Notes: generated from the sequence alone by a model not told the origin. Counted from the stretch's first letter, positions 16,089-25,001 are shown. The stretch: 32,320 nt of DNA from Gallionella sp. (GCA_013044075.1 JABEVG010000050.1:1-32320), one strand, 5' to 3'. Made by a program: numbers and translations.

Positions 16089-16115
16089 TAAAGAATTTCC
16101 GTGGGATGCCGATAA
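16089..16115 (+). promoter_or_regulatory. Consensus sigma-28 (FliA) promoter for flgK-flgL
   Basis: TAAA (16089-16092), exactly 15 bases, then GCCGATAA (16108-16115): a full match to the FliA consensus TAAA-N15-GCCGATAA. It lies in the 104-base gap between flgJ and flgK, about 40 bases ahead of the flgK ATG, and separates the late hook-associated genes from the earlier basal-body genes. Confidence 0.92.
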
Positions 16116-16154
16116 TCAGTCTGAGTCGGTGACTCGGACGCAAAAAAGGATCGC

Positions 16155-18053
16155 ATGATGAGCAATATCTTTGGTATCGGTCTTAGCGGGTTGAATGCGG
16201 CTCAGGCCGGCATGGCGACCACGCAGCACAATATCGCCAATGCCAATACCCCCGGCTACAGCATGCAGCAGATCGTGCAAACCGCCAGTACGGCGCAATA
16301 CACGGGTTACGGTTATATCGGGCAGGGCACCAATGTCAGCACGGTTCGGCGGATATACAACGATTTCCTGAACACGCAGATTTTACAGGGGCAGGCGCAG
16401 TCCAGTCAGCTGAACGCCTATCAAACGCAAGTCACGCAACTCGACAATCTGATCGGGAGTCCGACGGTAGGGCTGTCCCCGGCGATACAGGGATTCTTCA
16501 ACGCGGCGAATACCGTGGCGACTTCGCCGAATTCCGCTCCGGCGCGCCAGTCGCTATTGAGTGCCGCACAGTCCATGACGGCGCAGTTCCAGTCGCTAGG
16601 CCAGCAACTCACCAGCATGAGTGCCAGCCTGAATGGCCAGATCGGCACGAGTGTGTCGGCCGTGAACACCCTGGCACAGCAGATCGCCGCGCTGAACCAG
16701 AACATCGTACAGGCACAGGGGACAGGGCAGCCGCCCAACGATTTGCTGGATCAGCGCGATCAGCTGATCAACCAGCTGAACCAGCAGATCCAAGCGACCG
16801 TGGTCAAGCAGTCGGATGGCAGTTACAACGTCTTCATCGCCAGCGGACAATCCCTGGTGGTTGGGAACCAGTCCTACGGCTTGAAAGCAGTTCAGTCCCC
16901 GACCGATCCCGGTCGCACCGAGGTGGCTTACACGGCGAATGGTGCCATCATTCCGCTGGCTCAGAGCGGGATACAGGGCGGGGTGTTGGGTGGCTTGCTG
17001 GCGTTCCGCGACCAGAGTTTGAATCCCGCGCTGAATGCACTGGGGCGGGTGGCGACCGGTATCGCATCGAGTGTCAATCAGCAGAACCAGCTGGGACAAG
17101 ACCTGAACGGGGTGTTGGGCGGCAACATCTTCAACGTTCCCGCTCCCGTGGTAAACAGTGCGGGCAATAACACGGGTAATGCGGTCATCGCCGCGAGCAT
17201 CGCGGATCCGAATGCCCTGACCACCAGCGACTACACCTTGAAGTTCAACGGCGGGACCAGCTATACCTTGACCCGACTGTCGGACAATACGGTGACGAAT
17301 ATCTCTGCCATGCCGCAAACCGTGGACGGGTTCACACTGAACCTTGCGTCCGGTGGGGCGGCAGCGGGCGACACCTTCCTGATTCGCCCGACGGCGATGG
17401 CTGCACAGGGGATATCGGTGGCGATTACCGATCCGGCCAGGATTGCCGCCGCCGCGCCGATATTGGCCAGCGCGGCCCTGACCAACACCGGCAGCGGTGT
17501 CATCAGCAACGGCACGGTGAATCCACCCGCGCCCGTGAATGCGAATTTACAGAGTCCCGTCAGCATCAGCTTTACCAGCCCGACCACGTTTACCGTATCG
17601 GGAGCCGTACCGGCAGTCGCCGGGACGGTGGCTTACACAGCGGGACAGAACATCAGTTATAACGGCTGGACCGTGCAGATCAGCGGGACGCCCGCGACAG
17701 GCGACGTGTTCAACATCGCGCCGAATACCAACGGTGTCGGCGATAACCGCAATGCCTTGTTGATGGCCGGATTGCAGACGCAGAACACGCTGGCCGGCAG
17801 CACGGTCAGTTTTCAGGGGGCGTATAACCAATTGGTCGCACAGGTTGGCAATACCACCAGTTCGGTGACCCAGTCGAGCACGGCCCAAACCACGATGCTC
17901 AACCAGCTCGTGCAAACCCAGCAATCCGCATCCGGAGTGAATCTCGATCAGGAGGCCGCCAACCTGATGCGTTATCAGCGTGCCTACCAGGCGGCAGGAC
18001 AAGCCATCAAAGTGGCCAACACGTTATTCGATACGTTGTTGACGTTAAGATAG
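16155..18053 (+). CDS. flgK: Hook-associated protein 1 FlgK
   Basis: FlgK forms the first junction layer between hook and filament and is exported with FlgN. The 632-residue product has the D0/D1 N-terminus (SNIFGIGLSGLNAAQAGMAT, then TQHNIANANTPGYSMQQI) and the C-terminal D0 (SGVNLDQEAANLMRYQRAYQ, then AAGQAIKVANTLFDTLLTLR). Between them are two related beta modules, at about 358-415 and 465-527, ending GDTFLIRP and GDVFNIAP. The total is longer than enteric FlgK. The start may be ATG 16155 or the next codon, ATG 16158; AAGGA precedes both. It is the first gene of a sigma-28-driven pair with flgL. Confidence 0.95.
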   Translation: MMSNIFGIGLSGLNAAQAGMATTQHNIANANTPGYSMQQIVQTASTAQYTGYGYIGQGTNVSTVRRIYNDFLNTQILQGQAQSSQLNAYQTQVTQLDNLIGSPTVGLSPAIQGFFNAANTVATSPNSAPARQSLLSAAQSMTAQFQSLGQQLTSMSASLNGQIGTSVSAVNTLAQQIAALNQNIVQAQGTGQPPNDLLDQRDQLINQLNQQIQATVVKQSDGSYNVFIASGQSLVVGNQSYGLKAVQSPTDPGRTEVAYTANGAIIPLAQSGIQGGVLGGLLAFRDQSLNPALNALGRVATGIASSVNQQNQLGQDLNGVLGGNIFNVPAPVVNSAGNNTGNAVIAASIADPNALTTSDYTLKFNGGTSYTLTRLSDNTVTNISAMPQTVDGFTLNLASGGAAAGDTFLIRPTAMAAQGISVAITDPARIAAAAPILASAALTNTGSGVISNGTVNPPAPVNANLQSPVSISFTSPTTFTVSGAVPAVAGTVAYTAGQNISYNGWTVQISGTPATGDVFNIAPNTNGVGDNRNALLMAGLQTQNTLAGSTVSFQGAYNQLVAQVGNTTSSVTQSSTAQTTMLNQLVQTQQSASGVNLDQEAANLMRYQRAYQAAGQAIKVANTLFDTLLTLR

Positions 18054-18061
18054 GAAGGTGA

Positions 18062-19252
18062 ATGATGCGTATCAGTACCAGCATGCTTTACGACACCAAT
18101 GTCGCGACGATGAACCAGCAGCAAGCGGCCTTGATGCAGACCCAGCAGCAGCTCGCCACCGGTGTCAGGCTGATCAATCCGTCCATCGACCCGGGTGCCT
18201 CCGCGCAGGCACTGGCCGTGACCCAGGCGATTGCGACCAATACCCAATATACGACCAACAGCAACACGGCGCAGAGCACGCTGACGCTGATGGATAGCGC
18301 GCTTCAGGGCGTGACATCCACGTTGCAAAGTATCCGGTCACAGATGATCTCTGCCGGTAATGGGAATCTCACCGCCAGCCAGCGGCAAAGCATTGCCACC
18401 AACATGAGCGGCCAGCTACAGCAGTTGGTCAGCCTGGCGAACAGCACCGATGGGCAGGGCAACTATCTGTTCTCCGGATTCCAATCCAGGACGCAGCCTT
18501 TCGCCAGCACGAGTGCGGGGTATGCGTATTTTGGTGACGGCGGGCAGAACCAGACTCAGGTGAGCAGCACCCTGCAAGTGGGTACGACGATGTCCGGTGC
18601 GGATATATTCATGCGCGTGAAAAATGGCAATGGCACGTTCGTCACCCAGGCTGCATCCGGTAATACCGGCACCGGCGTAGCCACGCAAGGGAACGTCGTG
18701 AATCCGGCACTGTTGACGGGAAACAATTACAGCGTGGCGTTTAGCGTGGCAGCCGGGGTGACGACCTACAGCGTGACCAATACCTCGACTGGATCGGTGC
18801 TTTCCACAGGTAATGCCTATGTGGCCGGGCAAGCTATCAGCTTCGACGGGATGCAATTCAATATCCAGGGTGCGCCAGCCAACGGGGACCAATTCACGGT
18901 CGCGCCGAGCAGCAATGTCAGCATCTTCAAATCGGTCTCGGATTTTGTCACGGCACTGAACACCCCGGGTGCGGCATTGGGGATCAGCAATGCGGTCGGC
19001 AATCTGGATGCCGGTATCAGCAGCGTGTCCAATGCGAACACCCGCGTGGGTACCAATCTGCAACTCATCTCAGCCGCACAGGCGACCGGAAACAGCCTGG
19101 GGCTGAACTACCAGCAAACCTTGTCCCAGCTCCAGGATACCAACTACACCCAGGCGGCGACGACGCTCGCGCAGGAGAACCTGGCATTGCAGGCCGCGCA
19201 GAAATCCTTTGTCCAGGTGTCGGGTCTGTCGCTGTTCAACTACATGCCGTAA
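18062..19252 (+). CDS. flgL: Hook-associated protein 3 FlgL
   Basis: FlgL is the second junction protein, between FlgK and the filament. The 396-residue product starts MMRISTSMLYDTNVATMNQQ (or MRIST from ATG 18065), with the flagellin-like helix ATGVRLINPSIDPGASAQAL near 37-56, and ends in a flagellin-like helix (LAQENLALQAAQKSFVQVSG). The middle, at about 219-284, contains a module ending NGDQFTVAP that resembles the two modules in FlgK. GGAAGG precedes the ATG, eight bases after the flgK stop. It converges with fliR; only 12 bases separate the stops and no terminator is seen. Confidence 0.94.
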   Translation: MMRISTSMLYDTNVATMNQQQAALMQTQQQLATGVRLINPSIDPGASAQALAVTQAIATNTQYTTNSNTAQSTLTLMDSALQGVTSTLQSIRSQMISAGNGNLTASQRQSIATNMSGQLQQLVSLANSTDGQGNYLFSGFQSRTQPFASTSAGYAYFGDGGQNQTQVSSTLQVGTTMSGADIFMRVKNGNGTFVTQAASGNTGTGVATQGNVVNPALLTGNNYSVAFSVAAGVTTYSVTNTSTGSVLSTGNAYVAGQAISFDGMQFNIQGAPANGDQFTVAPSSNVSIFKSVSDFVTALNTPGAALGISNAVGNLDAGISSVSNANTRVGTNLQLISAAQATGNSLGLNYQQTLSQLQDTNYTQAATTLAQENLALQAAQKSFVQVSGLSLFNYMP

Positions 19253-19264
19253 GCGATTAACCGG

Positions 19265-20041
19265 CTATTTTGAGTTGGCCAGGTTGAGCATGGTATCGAG
19301 CGCGTCGTGCGTCAGCTTGTCCAGCAGCGGCGCGAAGTAGGGTGTCATGAGCAGCAGCACGATGAATCCGATGGCCAGCGTGACCGGGAAACCCACGGCG
19401 AACAAGTTCAACTGCGGCGCGGCACGGGTCAGGATGCCGAGTGCCAGATTGGTGATGAGCAATGCAGCCAGTAACGGCAGCGAGAGTTGCAGCGCGTAGG
19501 CAAAGATCACTCCCCCCCAACTGGCGATCCCGTAAAACCCCTTGCCTGAGATCATGCTGCCGACCGGTAGCGTCTGGAAACTTTCCGCCAATCCCGCGAA
19601 GACGAAGAGATGTCCGTTCAGGGCGAGGAACGCAAGCGAGGCGACGATGTTCAGCCACTGCGAAATGACGGGGGATTGCGCGGCGTTGACGGGGTCGTAG
19701 AAACTGGCGAAGCCCAATCCCATTTGCAGCCCCGACAGTTCCCCGGCCATTTCCACGGCGGTGAAGATCAATTTCATCGTGAAGCCCATGGCCAGACCGA
19801 TGAGGATCTGCTGGATCAGGATCAGCAGTCCCTGCGGTGAGCCGACCGCGACCTGGGGAAGTCCGGTCAGCGTCGGGGCGACGATCAGTGTCATCACAAG
19901 GGCGAGACCGATTTTGACTCTTACCGGAACTTGTTTGGCACCCAGCACCGGAGAGCTTGCGATCAGGGCGAGGATGCGGGTGAAGGGAAAGATGAAGGCG
20001 ACCAGCCAGGCATCCAGCTGTGCGCTGGTGATGCTGATCAT
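19265..20041 (-). CDS. fliR: Flagellar export channel protein FliR
   Basis: FliR is a core export channel subunit that forms the inner-membrane gate with FliP and FliQ. The 258-residue product is highly hydrophobic, with about six or more membrane segments, and has the family features: a first helix with WLVAFIFPFTRILALIASSP, then PVRVKIGLALVMTLIV, and the central GEVSGLQ-like segment AGELSGLQMGLGFASFYDP. It is the last gene of the minus-strand run and starts four bases after fliQ. Confidence 0.94.
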   Translation of the reverse strand: MISITSAQLDAWLVAFIFPFTRILALIASSPVLGAKQVPVRVKIGLALVMTLIVAPTLTGLPQVAVGSPQGLLILIQQILIGLAMGFTMKLIFTAVEMAGELSGLQMGLGFASFYDPVNAAQSPVISQWLNIVASLAFLALNGHLFVFAGLAESFQTLPVGSMISGKGFYGIASWGGVIFAYALQLSLPLLAALLITNLALGILTRAAPQLNLFAVGFPVTLAIGFIVLLLMTPYFAPLLDKLTHDALDTMLNLANSK

Positions 20042-20045
20042 GGCA

Positions 20046-20315
20046 TCACCCTATCATCCAGGGAATGTTGCCGAACAGCCGCTGCACGTAATCGACCAGC
20101 ATGCCTATCATCCACGAACCGCTGAGCATCAGCACGACAAACATCCCCAGCAGTTTGGGAATGAAGGACAGCGTCATCTCGTTGATCTGGGTGGCCGCCT
20201 GAAAGATGCTGACGACCAGCCCGATCACCAGCGCGCTGAGCAGCATCGGGGCGGAGATCATCAGCGTGAGCTCCATCGCCTGCTGGGCTAAGGTCATGAC
20301 GGATTCGGGACTCAT
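20046..20315 (-). CDS. fliQ: Flagellar export channel protein FliQ
   Basis: FliQ is the small two-helix subunit of the FliPQR export channel. The 89-residue product has the standard length. Two hydrophobic helices, near 15-40 (LMISAPMLLSALVIGLVVSI) and 55-75 (LGMFVVLMLSGSWMIGMLVD), flank the conserved FQAATQINEMTLSFIPK loop. It lies one base after fliP and four bases before fliR, as expected for one transcript. Confidence 0.96.
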   Translation of the reverse strand: MSPESVMTLAQQAMELTLMISAPMLLSALVIGLVVSIFQAATQINEMTLSFIPKLLGMFVVLMLSGSWMIGMLVDYVQRLFGNIPWMIG

Positions 20316-20316
20316 G

Positions 20317-21069
20317 TCAGGTGTAGAAACTTTGCGCCAATGAGCCGATCAGCAGATTCCAGCCGTCGGCAAGCACGAACAACATCAGCTTGAACGGCAG
20401 CGAGATGACTGACGGTGACACCATCATCATCCCCATGGACATCAGCACGCTGGCCACCACCATGTCGATGATGAGGAACGGGATGAACACCACGAAACCG
20501 ATTTGGAACGCGGTCTTCAGCTCACTGACCACGTAGGCCGGAACGAGGATGCGCAGCGGTACCTGATCGGCGTTTTGCAGCGGCTCGCTGTTGGATATTT
20601 TCACGAACAGGGCAAGGTCGGCTTCGCGGGTCTGGCGCAGCATGAAAGTCTTGAGCGGGACCACGCCTTTTTCCACGGCATCCTGCATGCTGAGTTTGTT
20701 CTCGCTGTAGGGCAGATAGGCCTCGGTATAGATCTTGTCCAGCACCGGCGACATGACGAAGAAAGTCAGGAACAAGGCCAGACCTATCAACACCTGATTG
20801 GGGGGGGAGGACGGCGTGCCGATGGCGGAGCGCAACAGCGACAGCACGATAATGATGCGGGTGAAGCCGGTCATCATCAGCAGAAGCGCGGGCAGGAAAC
20901 TCAGCGAGGTGAGCAGCAGCAGCGTTTGCAGACTGAGGCTGTATGTCTGTCCGCCCCCTGCCGAGGGGGTGCTGGTGATGGCCGCCAGACCGGCTTCGGC
21001 ACAGGCGTTCTGGGTACTGCCCAGCAGCGCGAGCAGGGCGACGGCGAGTACGAAAAAATTACGTTGCAT
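20317..21069 (-). CDS. fliP: Flagellar export channel protein FliP
   Basis: FliP forms the core ring of the export channel with FliQ and FliR. The 250-residue product has a cleavable N-terminal signal ([18 protein letters not shown]), typical of FliP. The mature part has the conserved segments [20 protein letters not shown] and [20 protein letters not shown]. Towards the C-terminus it has [20 protein letters not shown] and [20 protein letters not shown]. Length and hydrophobic profile are normal. It overlaps fliO by 11 bases. Confidence 0.96.
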   Translation of the reverse strand: MQRNFFVLAVALLALLGSTQNACAEAGLAAITSTPSAGGGQTYSLSLQTLLLLTSLSFLPALLLMMTGFTRIIIVLSLLRSAIGTPSSPPNQVLIGLALFLTFFVMSPVLDKIYTEAYLPYSENKLSMQDAVEKGVVPLKTFMLRQTREADLALFVKISNSEPLQNADQVPLRILVPAYVVSELKTAFQIGFVVFIPFLIIDMVVASVLMSMGMMMVSPSVISLPFKLMLFVLADGWNLLIGSLAQSFYT

Positions 21070-21505
21070 CGCGCTTCTCGACGAATTTTTTCAACCAGGC
21101 ATTGAACGGTATCGGTTGCGGCGCGTTCGGGATGTCCGCGCCGGACGCGTTCGATTTGGGCAGGGTATGCAGGGCGCGGATCTGGCCGGGTCCGACCCCG
21201 ATGACCAGCCAGGTGTTTTCTATTTCAACCAGGACGACACGTTCGCGTTGGCCCACCGCCACGCCACCGAGCACTTTCAGATGGTTGCCCGTGCCTTGCC
21301 GGGTGACATTCATGCGTTTGAGCAACCACGCCACCAGGACGATGGCGGCCAATACCAGCAACAGGCTGAACATGATCTGCAGGATGCTACCCGAACCGAC
21401 CGCAGGTGCGGGCGATGGCAAGGGGGGATGGGTCACATCGGCAAGAGTCGGCAGGCTGATCGCCAGCAGGGCCATGCCGCCGAGACAAGGAAAGCGGATG
21501 CGCAT
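21059..21505 (-). CDS. fliO: Flagellar export assembly protein FliO
   Basis: FliO is a bitopic membrane protein that helps FliP assemble. The 148-residue product has an N-terminal signal-like stretch ([15 protein letters not shown]) and a second strong membrane helix ([20 protein letters not shown] near 41-60). The helix is followed by the family's cytoplasmic domain: [20 protein letters not shown], then [19 protein letters not shown]. FliO is poorly conserved, so context matters: it lies between fliN (one base away) and fliP (overlapping). The profile fits well. Confidence 0.88.
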   Translation of the reverse strand: MRIRFPCLGGMALLAISLPTLADVTHPPLPSPAPAVGSGSILQIMFSLLLVLAAIVLVAWLLKRMNVTRQGTGNHLKVLGGVAVGQRERVVLVEIENTWLVIGVGPGQIRALHTLPKSNASGADIPNAPQPIPFNAWLKKFVEKRDAT

Positions 21506-21506
21506 G

Positions 21507-21920
21507 TCAGCGGTTCAAACGGCGCAGGCGTTCCGAAGGGGTGATGATGTCGGTCAGGCGTATGCCGAGTTTGTCGTTCACCACCACCACTTCCCCCTGT
21601 GCGATCAGAAAGCCGTTGATCATCACATCCAACGGTTCGCCCGCCATGCCGGCGAGCTCAACCACCGAACCCTGCGCCAGCTGCAGCAGGTTCTTGATCG
21701 GCATCTTGGTGCGTCCCAGTTCAACGGACAGTTGCACCGGGATGTCCATGATCATGTCGAGATCGTTCTGCGTGGTCGCGCCGCCGGTCGAACCGAACTG
21801 CTCGAACACATGGGGCTTGGCGATCTCGGCGGTGGCACTTTCGGTGGAGGCTTGCTCGGCCATCGCCGCACCCCAGTCATCGGCGGTGATCGCTTCTTCG
21901 GTCGTGGTTTCATCGGACAT
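21507..21920 (-). CDS. fliN: Flagellar motor switch protein FliN
   Basis: FliN forms the bottom of the C ring, where CheY-P acts and the FliH-FliI export complex docks. The 137-residue product has an acidic variable N-terminus (about 1-55) and one C-terminal SpoA domain. The domain carries IMDIPVQLSVELGRTKMPIK, then LQLAQGSVVELAGMAGEPLD, then VMINGFLIAQGEVVVVNDKL. Length is typical. It overlaps fliM by 11 bases and ends one base before fliO. Confidence 0.96.
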   Translation of the reverse strand: MSDETTTEEAITADDWGAAMAEQASTESATAEIAKPHVFEQFGSTGGATTQNDLDMIMDIPVQLSVELGRTKMPIKNLLQLAQGSVVELAGMAGEPLDVMINGFLIAQGEVVVVNDKLGIRLTDIITPSERLRRLNR

Positions 21921-22899
21921 GATTCTCTCCTTCTGTCATCGTGAGCATCTTTTCTATCTTGAGCGCGTATTGATTGTTGGATGCCCCGTACTTGCACTCC
22001 ATCATGGGCACGCCATCCACCGATGCGGTGATGTTCTCCTCCACCTCCAGCGGGATGACATCGCCACTGTGCATCTTCATCACTTGTGCCACCGTCAATT
22101 TGGCCGAGCCCAGGGTGGCGACCAGTTCGATGCTGGCGGATTGCACTTGTTTCGAGAGCAGGTTGAGCCAGCGTTTATCCACCGCCAGATGGTCGCCCTG
22201 CATGGTGCTATAGAGCAGGTCCTTGACCGGTTCGAGCATGGAGTAGGGCATGCAGACATGGAACGCGCCGCCATTGCCGCCCAGCTCGATGTCGAAGGAG
22301 GTCACGATGACGACTTCGTTCGGCGTGGCGATGTTGGCAAATTGCGGATTCATTTCCGAACGCAGGAATTCGAACTCCAGCGGATAGACGGCTTCCCAGG
22401 CTTTGCTATAAGTCTCGAACACCACTTCCAGCATCTTCTGGATGATGCGCTGCTCGGTCTGGGTGAACTCGCGGCCTTCCACGCGCATATGAAACCGCCC
22501 GTCGCCGCCGAACATGTTATCCACCACCAGGAAGATCAGGTTCGGATCGAAGATGAACAGCCCGTTGCCGCGCAGCGGCTTGGCCTGGATCAGGTTCAGG
22601 TTGGCCGGCACATGCAGGTTGCGGATGAACTCGCCGAATTTCAGAACCCGCACCGGCCCGACCGAAATTTCCGGTGTGCGACGGATGAAATTGAACAGCC
22701 CGATACGGAACAAGCGCGCGAACCGCTCGTTGATGATTTCCATGGTGGGCATACGCCCGCGCACGATACGTTCCTGCGAGGCGAGGTTGTACGGACGAAC
22801 TCCCTCAGCCTCGGCCGGATGCTCATTGGCATCATCGGCTTCGCCATTCACTCCCTTGAGCAGGGAATCAACTTCGTCCTGGGAGAGGAATTCGCTCAT
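21910..22899 (-). CDS. fliM: Flagellar motor switch protein FliM
   Basis: FliM is the middle C-ring protein that binds CheY-P and controls rotation direction. The 329-residue product starts MSEFLSQDEVDSLLKG, the conserved CheY-P-binding helix. The central CheC-like domain has YNLASQERIVRGRMPTMEII near the start and the FVVDNMFGGDGR-type segment (FLVVDNMFGGDGRFH). The end is a SpoA domain (AKLTVAQVMKMHSGDVIPLE). Length is standard. It follows fliL by five bases and overlaps fliN. Confidence 0.97.
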   Translation of the reverse strand: MSEFLSQDEVDSLLKGVNGEADDANEHPAEAEGVRPYNLASQERIVRGRMPTMEIINERFARLFRIGLFNFIRRTPEISVGPVRVLKFGEFIRNLHVPANLNLIQAKPLRGNGLFIFDPNLIFLVVDNMFGGDGRFHMRVEGREFTQTEQRIIQKMLEVVFETYSKAWEAVYPLEFEFLRSEMNPQFANIATPNEVVIVTSFDIELGGNGGAFHVCMPYSMLEPVKDLLYSTMQGDHLAVDKRWLNLLSKQVQSASIELVATLGSAKLTVAQVMKMHSGDVIPLEVEENITASVDGVPMMECKYGASNNQYALKIEKMLTMTEGENHVR

Positions 22900-22904
22900 G
22901 GTCG

Positions 22905-23537
22905 CTATTGGATGATGAATGAAGTGAACAGCACTTCCGAGATTCCGCTGTTGGCCGCCTTGGGTGTTTCCGCGACGGGTTTGGCCTCACTTGCTTCGGT
23001 AACGGGTTTGACCTCGGAAGCCACTGCTGTGGCCTCGTTTTTAACCACCGCTGATTCCGGGAGCTGTGCAACGGATTGCGTTATCACCGGTTCCATTTTG
23101 CGGAATCCGAGGACGTATTCGACCTGCGCTTTGATGTCGCGGGCCAGCTTCTCTTTGCCTTGCAGCGTGGCGAGTTCGGATGGGGTCTTGCTTTGCAGCA
23201 GCATGTTCACGCGGTGCATGATCTCGGGATTGCTCGCCTTGATCTTCTCTTCCAGTTCGGGTTTGCTGATCTTGAGCGAGATCGCGACCTGCAAATATCG
23301 GTCGCCCTCTTCGTGTATCAGGTTGGCGGTAAACGTGCCCAGCTCGACATATTTTGGCGGGACTTCAGGATGTGTTTCTTCCACCGCAGCTTCACTCTTG
23401 GGCGCATGGGCCGGTTTCAATAAAAAGAATGCTGCCGCGCCGCCCCCTATCAGCAAGACTGCCGCGAGGATGATGACCAGCATTTTCTTGTTTTTTTTGG
23501 GTGCTTCTGCGGCAGCGGGTTTTTCGGCTTTTGACAT
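22905..23537 (-). CDS. fliL: Flagellar basal body-associated protein FliL
   Basis: FliL is a single-span membrane protein that surrounds and supports the stator. The 210-residue product has a Lys-rich cytoplasmic start (MSKAEKPAAAEAPKKNKK), one membrane helix (about 19-41) and a periplasmic FliL domain with KYVELGTFTANLIHEEGDRY, LQVAISLKISKPELEEKIKA and a MLLQSKTPSELATLQGKEKL stretch. A Glu/Val/Ala-rich tail of about 60 residues makes it longer than many FliL proteins, which usually end soon after the domain. The 105-base gap to fliK suggests it may open a second transcript, but no clear promoter is visible. Confidence 0.92.
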   Translation of the reverse strand: MSKAEKPAAAEAPKKNKKMLVIILAAVLLIGGGAAAFFLLKPAHAPKSEAAVEETHPEVPPKYVELGTFTANLIHEEGDRYLQVAISLKISKPELEEKIKASNPEIMHRVNMLLQSKTPSELATLQGKEKLARDIKAQVEYVLGFRKMEPVITQSVAQLPESAVVKNEATAVASEVKPVTEASEAKPVAETPKAANSGISEVLFTSFIIQ

Positions 23538-23642
23538 GGTTGGGTTCCTTAATTGACGCTGCGATTATGAGAAATAAAGATCAAGTTCAATGGATCGAAT
23601 AGGGCGGGTGTTCCCCGTCAACTCGGCCTTTTTGATTTCAAC
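23538..23642 (-). other. fliK-fliL intergenic gap
   Basis: This is the only gap longer than 20 bases in the minus-strand fliF-fliR run. On the minus strand TTGAAC and CATAAT are 15 bases apart, a poor match in spacing to a housekeeping promoter, and there is a small CGGG/CCCG hairpin. I see no consensus sigma-28 or sigma-54 element. It could hold the promoter of fliLMNOPQR. Confidence 0.3.
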
Positions 23643-25001
23643 TCAGGCGAAGGTGTCCACCATACCGTCGTGTCTTTGCACCGTCCTACGGGGCAGAACC
23701 GGCTGTGCGGGAATCTCTGCTTGAGCGGAAGATTGTGTTGTCCAGCGTCCGCCTTGCTGTGGCGATTGCTGGCCGGAGAATGCCCCCGGGTTGCCATCCC
23801 GCTGGGGTTGATCGCTGACCGTGGTATTACCCAGCGTAATGCCATTATCGGCCAATATCTCGCGAAGTTTAGGCATCGCGTTCTCGACCGCGTCGCGCAC
23901 CGCGCTGTGCGGGGAAGTGAAGGCCGCCGTGGCTTGATTGTCCGACATCGTCAACACCACATTCAATGGTCCCAGGTCGGGCGGATTGAGATGCAGCTCC
24001 GCGATCTGGTTGTTCTGCCCCGTGCTCATCCAGCTGATCTTTTGCGAAAACTCGTTCGCCCAGCCACTGCTGCCCAAGGCCGAGTAGATCGATTGCTGGG
24101 CGGGCGTCGTGTTGCCCGGTGCGGCAGAGGGTGTGGCATTCGGTAAGTTCGCGGTATGGAGCATGGCGAAGTCTTGCGCCTGCGGCAGGGCAGGTTGGTT
24201 AGCGGCAGTCGCGGACAGGTTTGGTATGTTGGCAGTCTGGACCAGCGGTGTCGCGCTACCAGTCTTGCCGGTGGTGCTGACAGGAATATCTTTTGCGATG
24301 CCGGGCTCGTTGGGCTGGGCGAGCAGGCTCGGTGTGACAGGTTTGCTGGCTGCACCTTTAAGGACCTCGGCACTGTTGGGACTGGTCGGTGCGGCCGGTG
24401 TGCGAATCTCCTGCACAGCTTGCGGCAATGCGATGAGCGTTCCAGAAAGGTCCGCCGGAATGTTCTGCGTGGCCGGATGCTTATCGCCCTGAATCTTGCC
24501 AGGAGTGGTGGATTTTCCGGGTCGAATATCCTTCGTGACCGGCGTACCGGCTTCCTGCAATGGGGTTGGCAACGCGATGACATTTCCGGGAAGATCGATT
24601 GGCAAGTGCTGCTCGAGCGTTCCCTTATCGTTCTGAACCTTGCTCGTGGCGGCGGTTGTATCGGACGGGATATTCTTGGTGGACAAGGGAGTGCCCTTTT
24701 GCAAGGGTTGCAGCAATGCGATCATATTTCCGGTCAGATCGGCAGGGCTGTTCTGCAAGGCCGTGGTTTTGTTGTCCGTCCCCTTGCCCGGGACGGTGGT
24801 GTGGTTCACCGGTGCATCTTTTTCGGGTGCGGGTGTCGCGGCAGGGGCTGCACCGGGAGCGGGGGCATTGTCCACCACCTGACGCGCCAATACCGCACCG
24901 AACGACGTGCCATCCGGCGCGTTCGCGGTGCTATTGCCCGTAAGGTTCTGTGCGGCAAGCGGCGATGCGCTTAAGTTGTTTGCTGTCGTGATGTTGGTCA
25001 T
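23643..25001 (-). CDS. fliK: Flagellar hook-length control protein FliK
   Basis: FliK is the exported ruler that measures hook length and switches FlhB specificity. The 452-residue product has a long low-complexity N-terminal part (Ala, Pro, Thr, Asn) and the conserved C-terminal hook-length domain near 320-420, with IAELHLNPPDLGPLNVVLTM followed by AAFTSPHSAVRDAVENAMPK and LREILADNGITL. ATG 25001 (MTNITTANN) is chosen over the in-frame upstream ATG 25025 because GGGGGAG lies at the right distance. Residues 84 to about 204 contain a 48-residue repeat in two full and one partial copies. It follows fliJ by 16 bases; its partner flhB is not in the window. Confidence 0.94.
   Translation of the reverse strand: MTNITTANNLSASPLAAQNLTGNSTANAPDGTSFGAVLARQVVDNAPAPGAAPAATPAPEKDAPVNHTTVPGKGTDNKTTALQNSPADLTGNMIALLQPLQKGTPLSTKNIPSDTTAATSKVQNDKGTLEQHLPIDLPGNVIALPTPLQEAGTPVTKDIRPGKSTTPGKIQGDKHPATQNIPADLSGTLIALPQAVQEIRTPAAPTSPNSAEVLKGAASKPVTPSLLAQPNEPGIAKDIPVSTTGKTGSATPLVQTANIPNLSATAANQPALPQAQDFAMLHTANLPNATPSAAPGNTTPAQQSIYSALGSSGWANEFSQKISWMSTGQNNQIAELHLNPPDLGPLNVVLTMSDNQATAAFTSPHSAVRDAVENAMPKLREILADNGITLGNTTVSDQPQRDGNPGAFSGQQSPQQGGRWTTQSSAQAEIPAQPVLPRRTVQRHDGMVDTFA
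24390..24752 (-). repeat. 48-residue tandem repeat inside FliK
   Basis: In FliK, residues 84-131, 132-179 and 180 to about 204 align with an exact 48-residue (144-base) period. The copies begin NSPADLTGNMIAL, HLPIDLPGNVIAL and NIPADLSGTLIAL; each continues with a Q-x-L-Q or similar element, and the first two have K-[ND]-I followed by a Thr/Lys-rich stretch. The third copy is partial. The copies have diverged, so the duplication is not recent. Confidence 0.75.

Noticed and set aside
21541-23556. Long open frame on the plus strand opposite fliN, fliM and fliL
   Set aside because: It spans three convincing minus-strand genes and their junctions and shows no recognisable domain; an antisense shadow.
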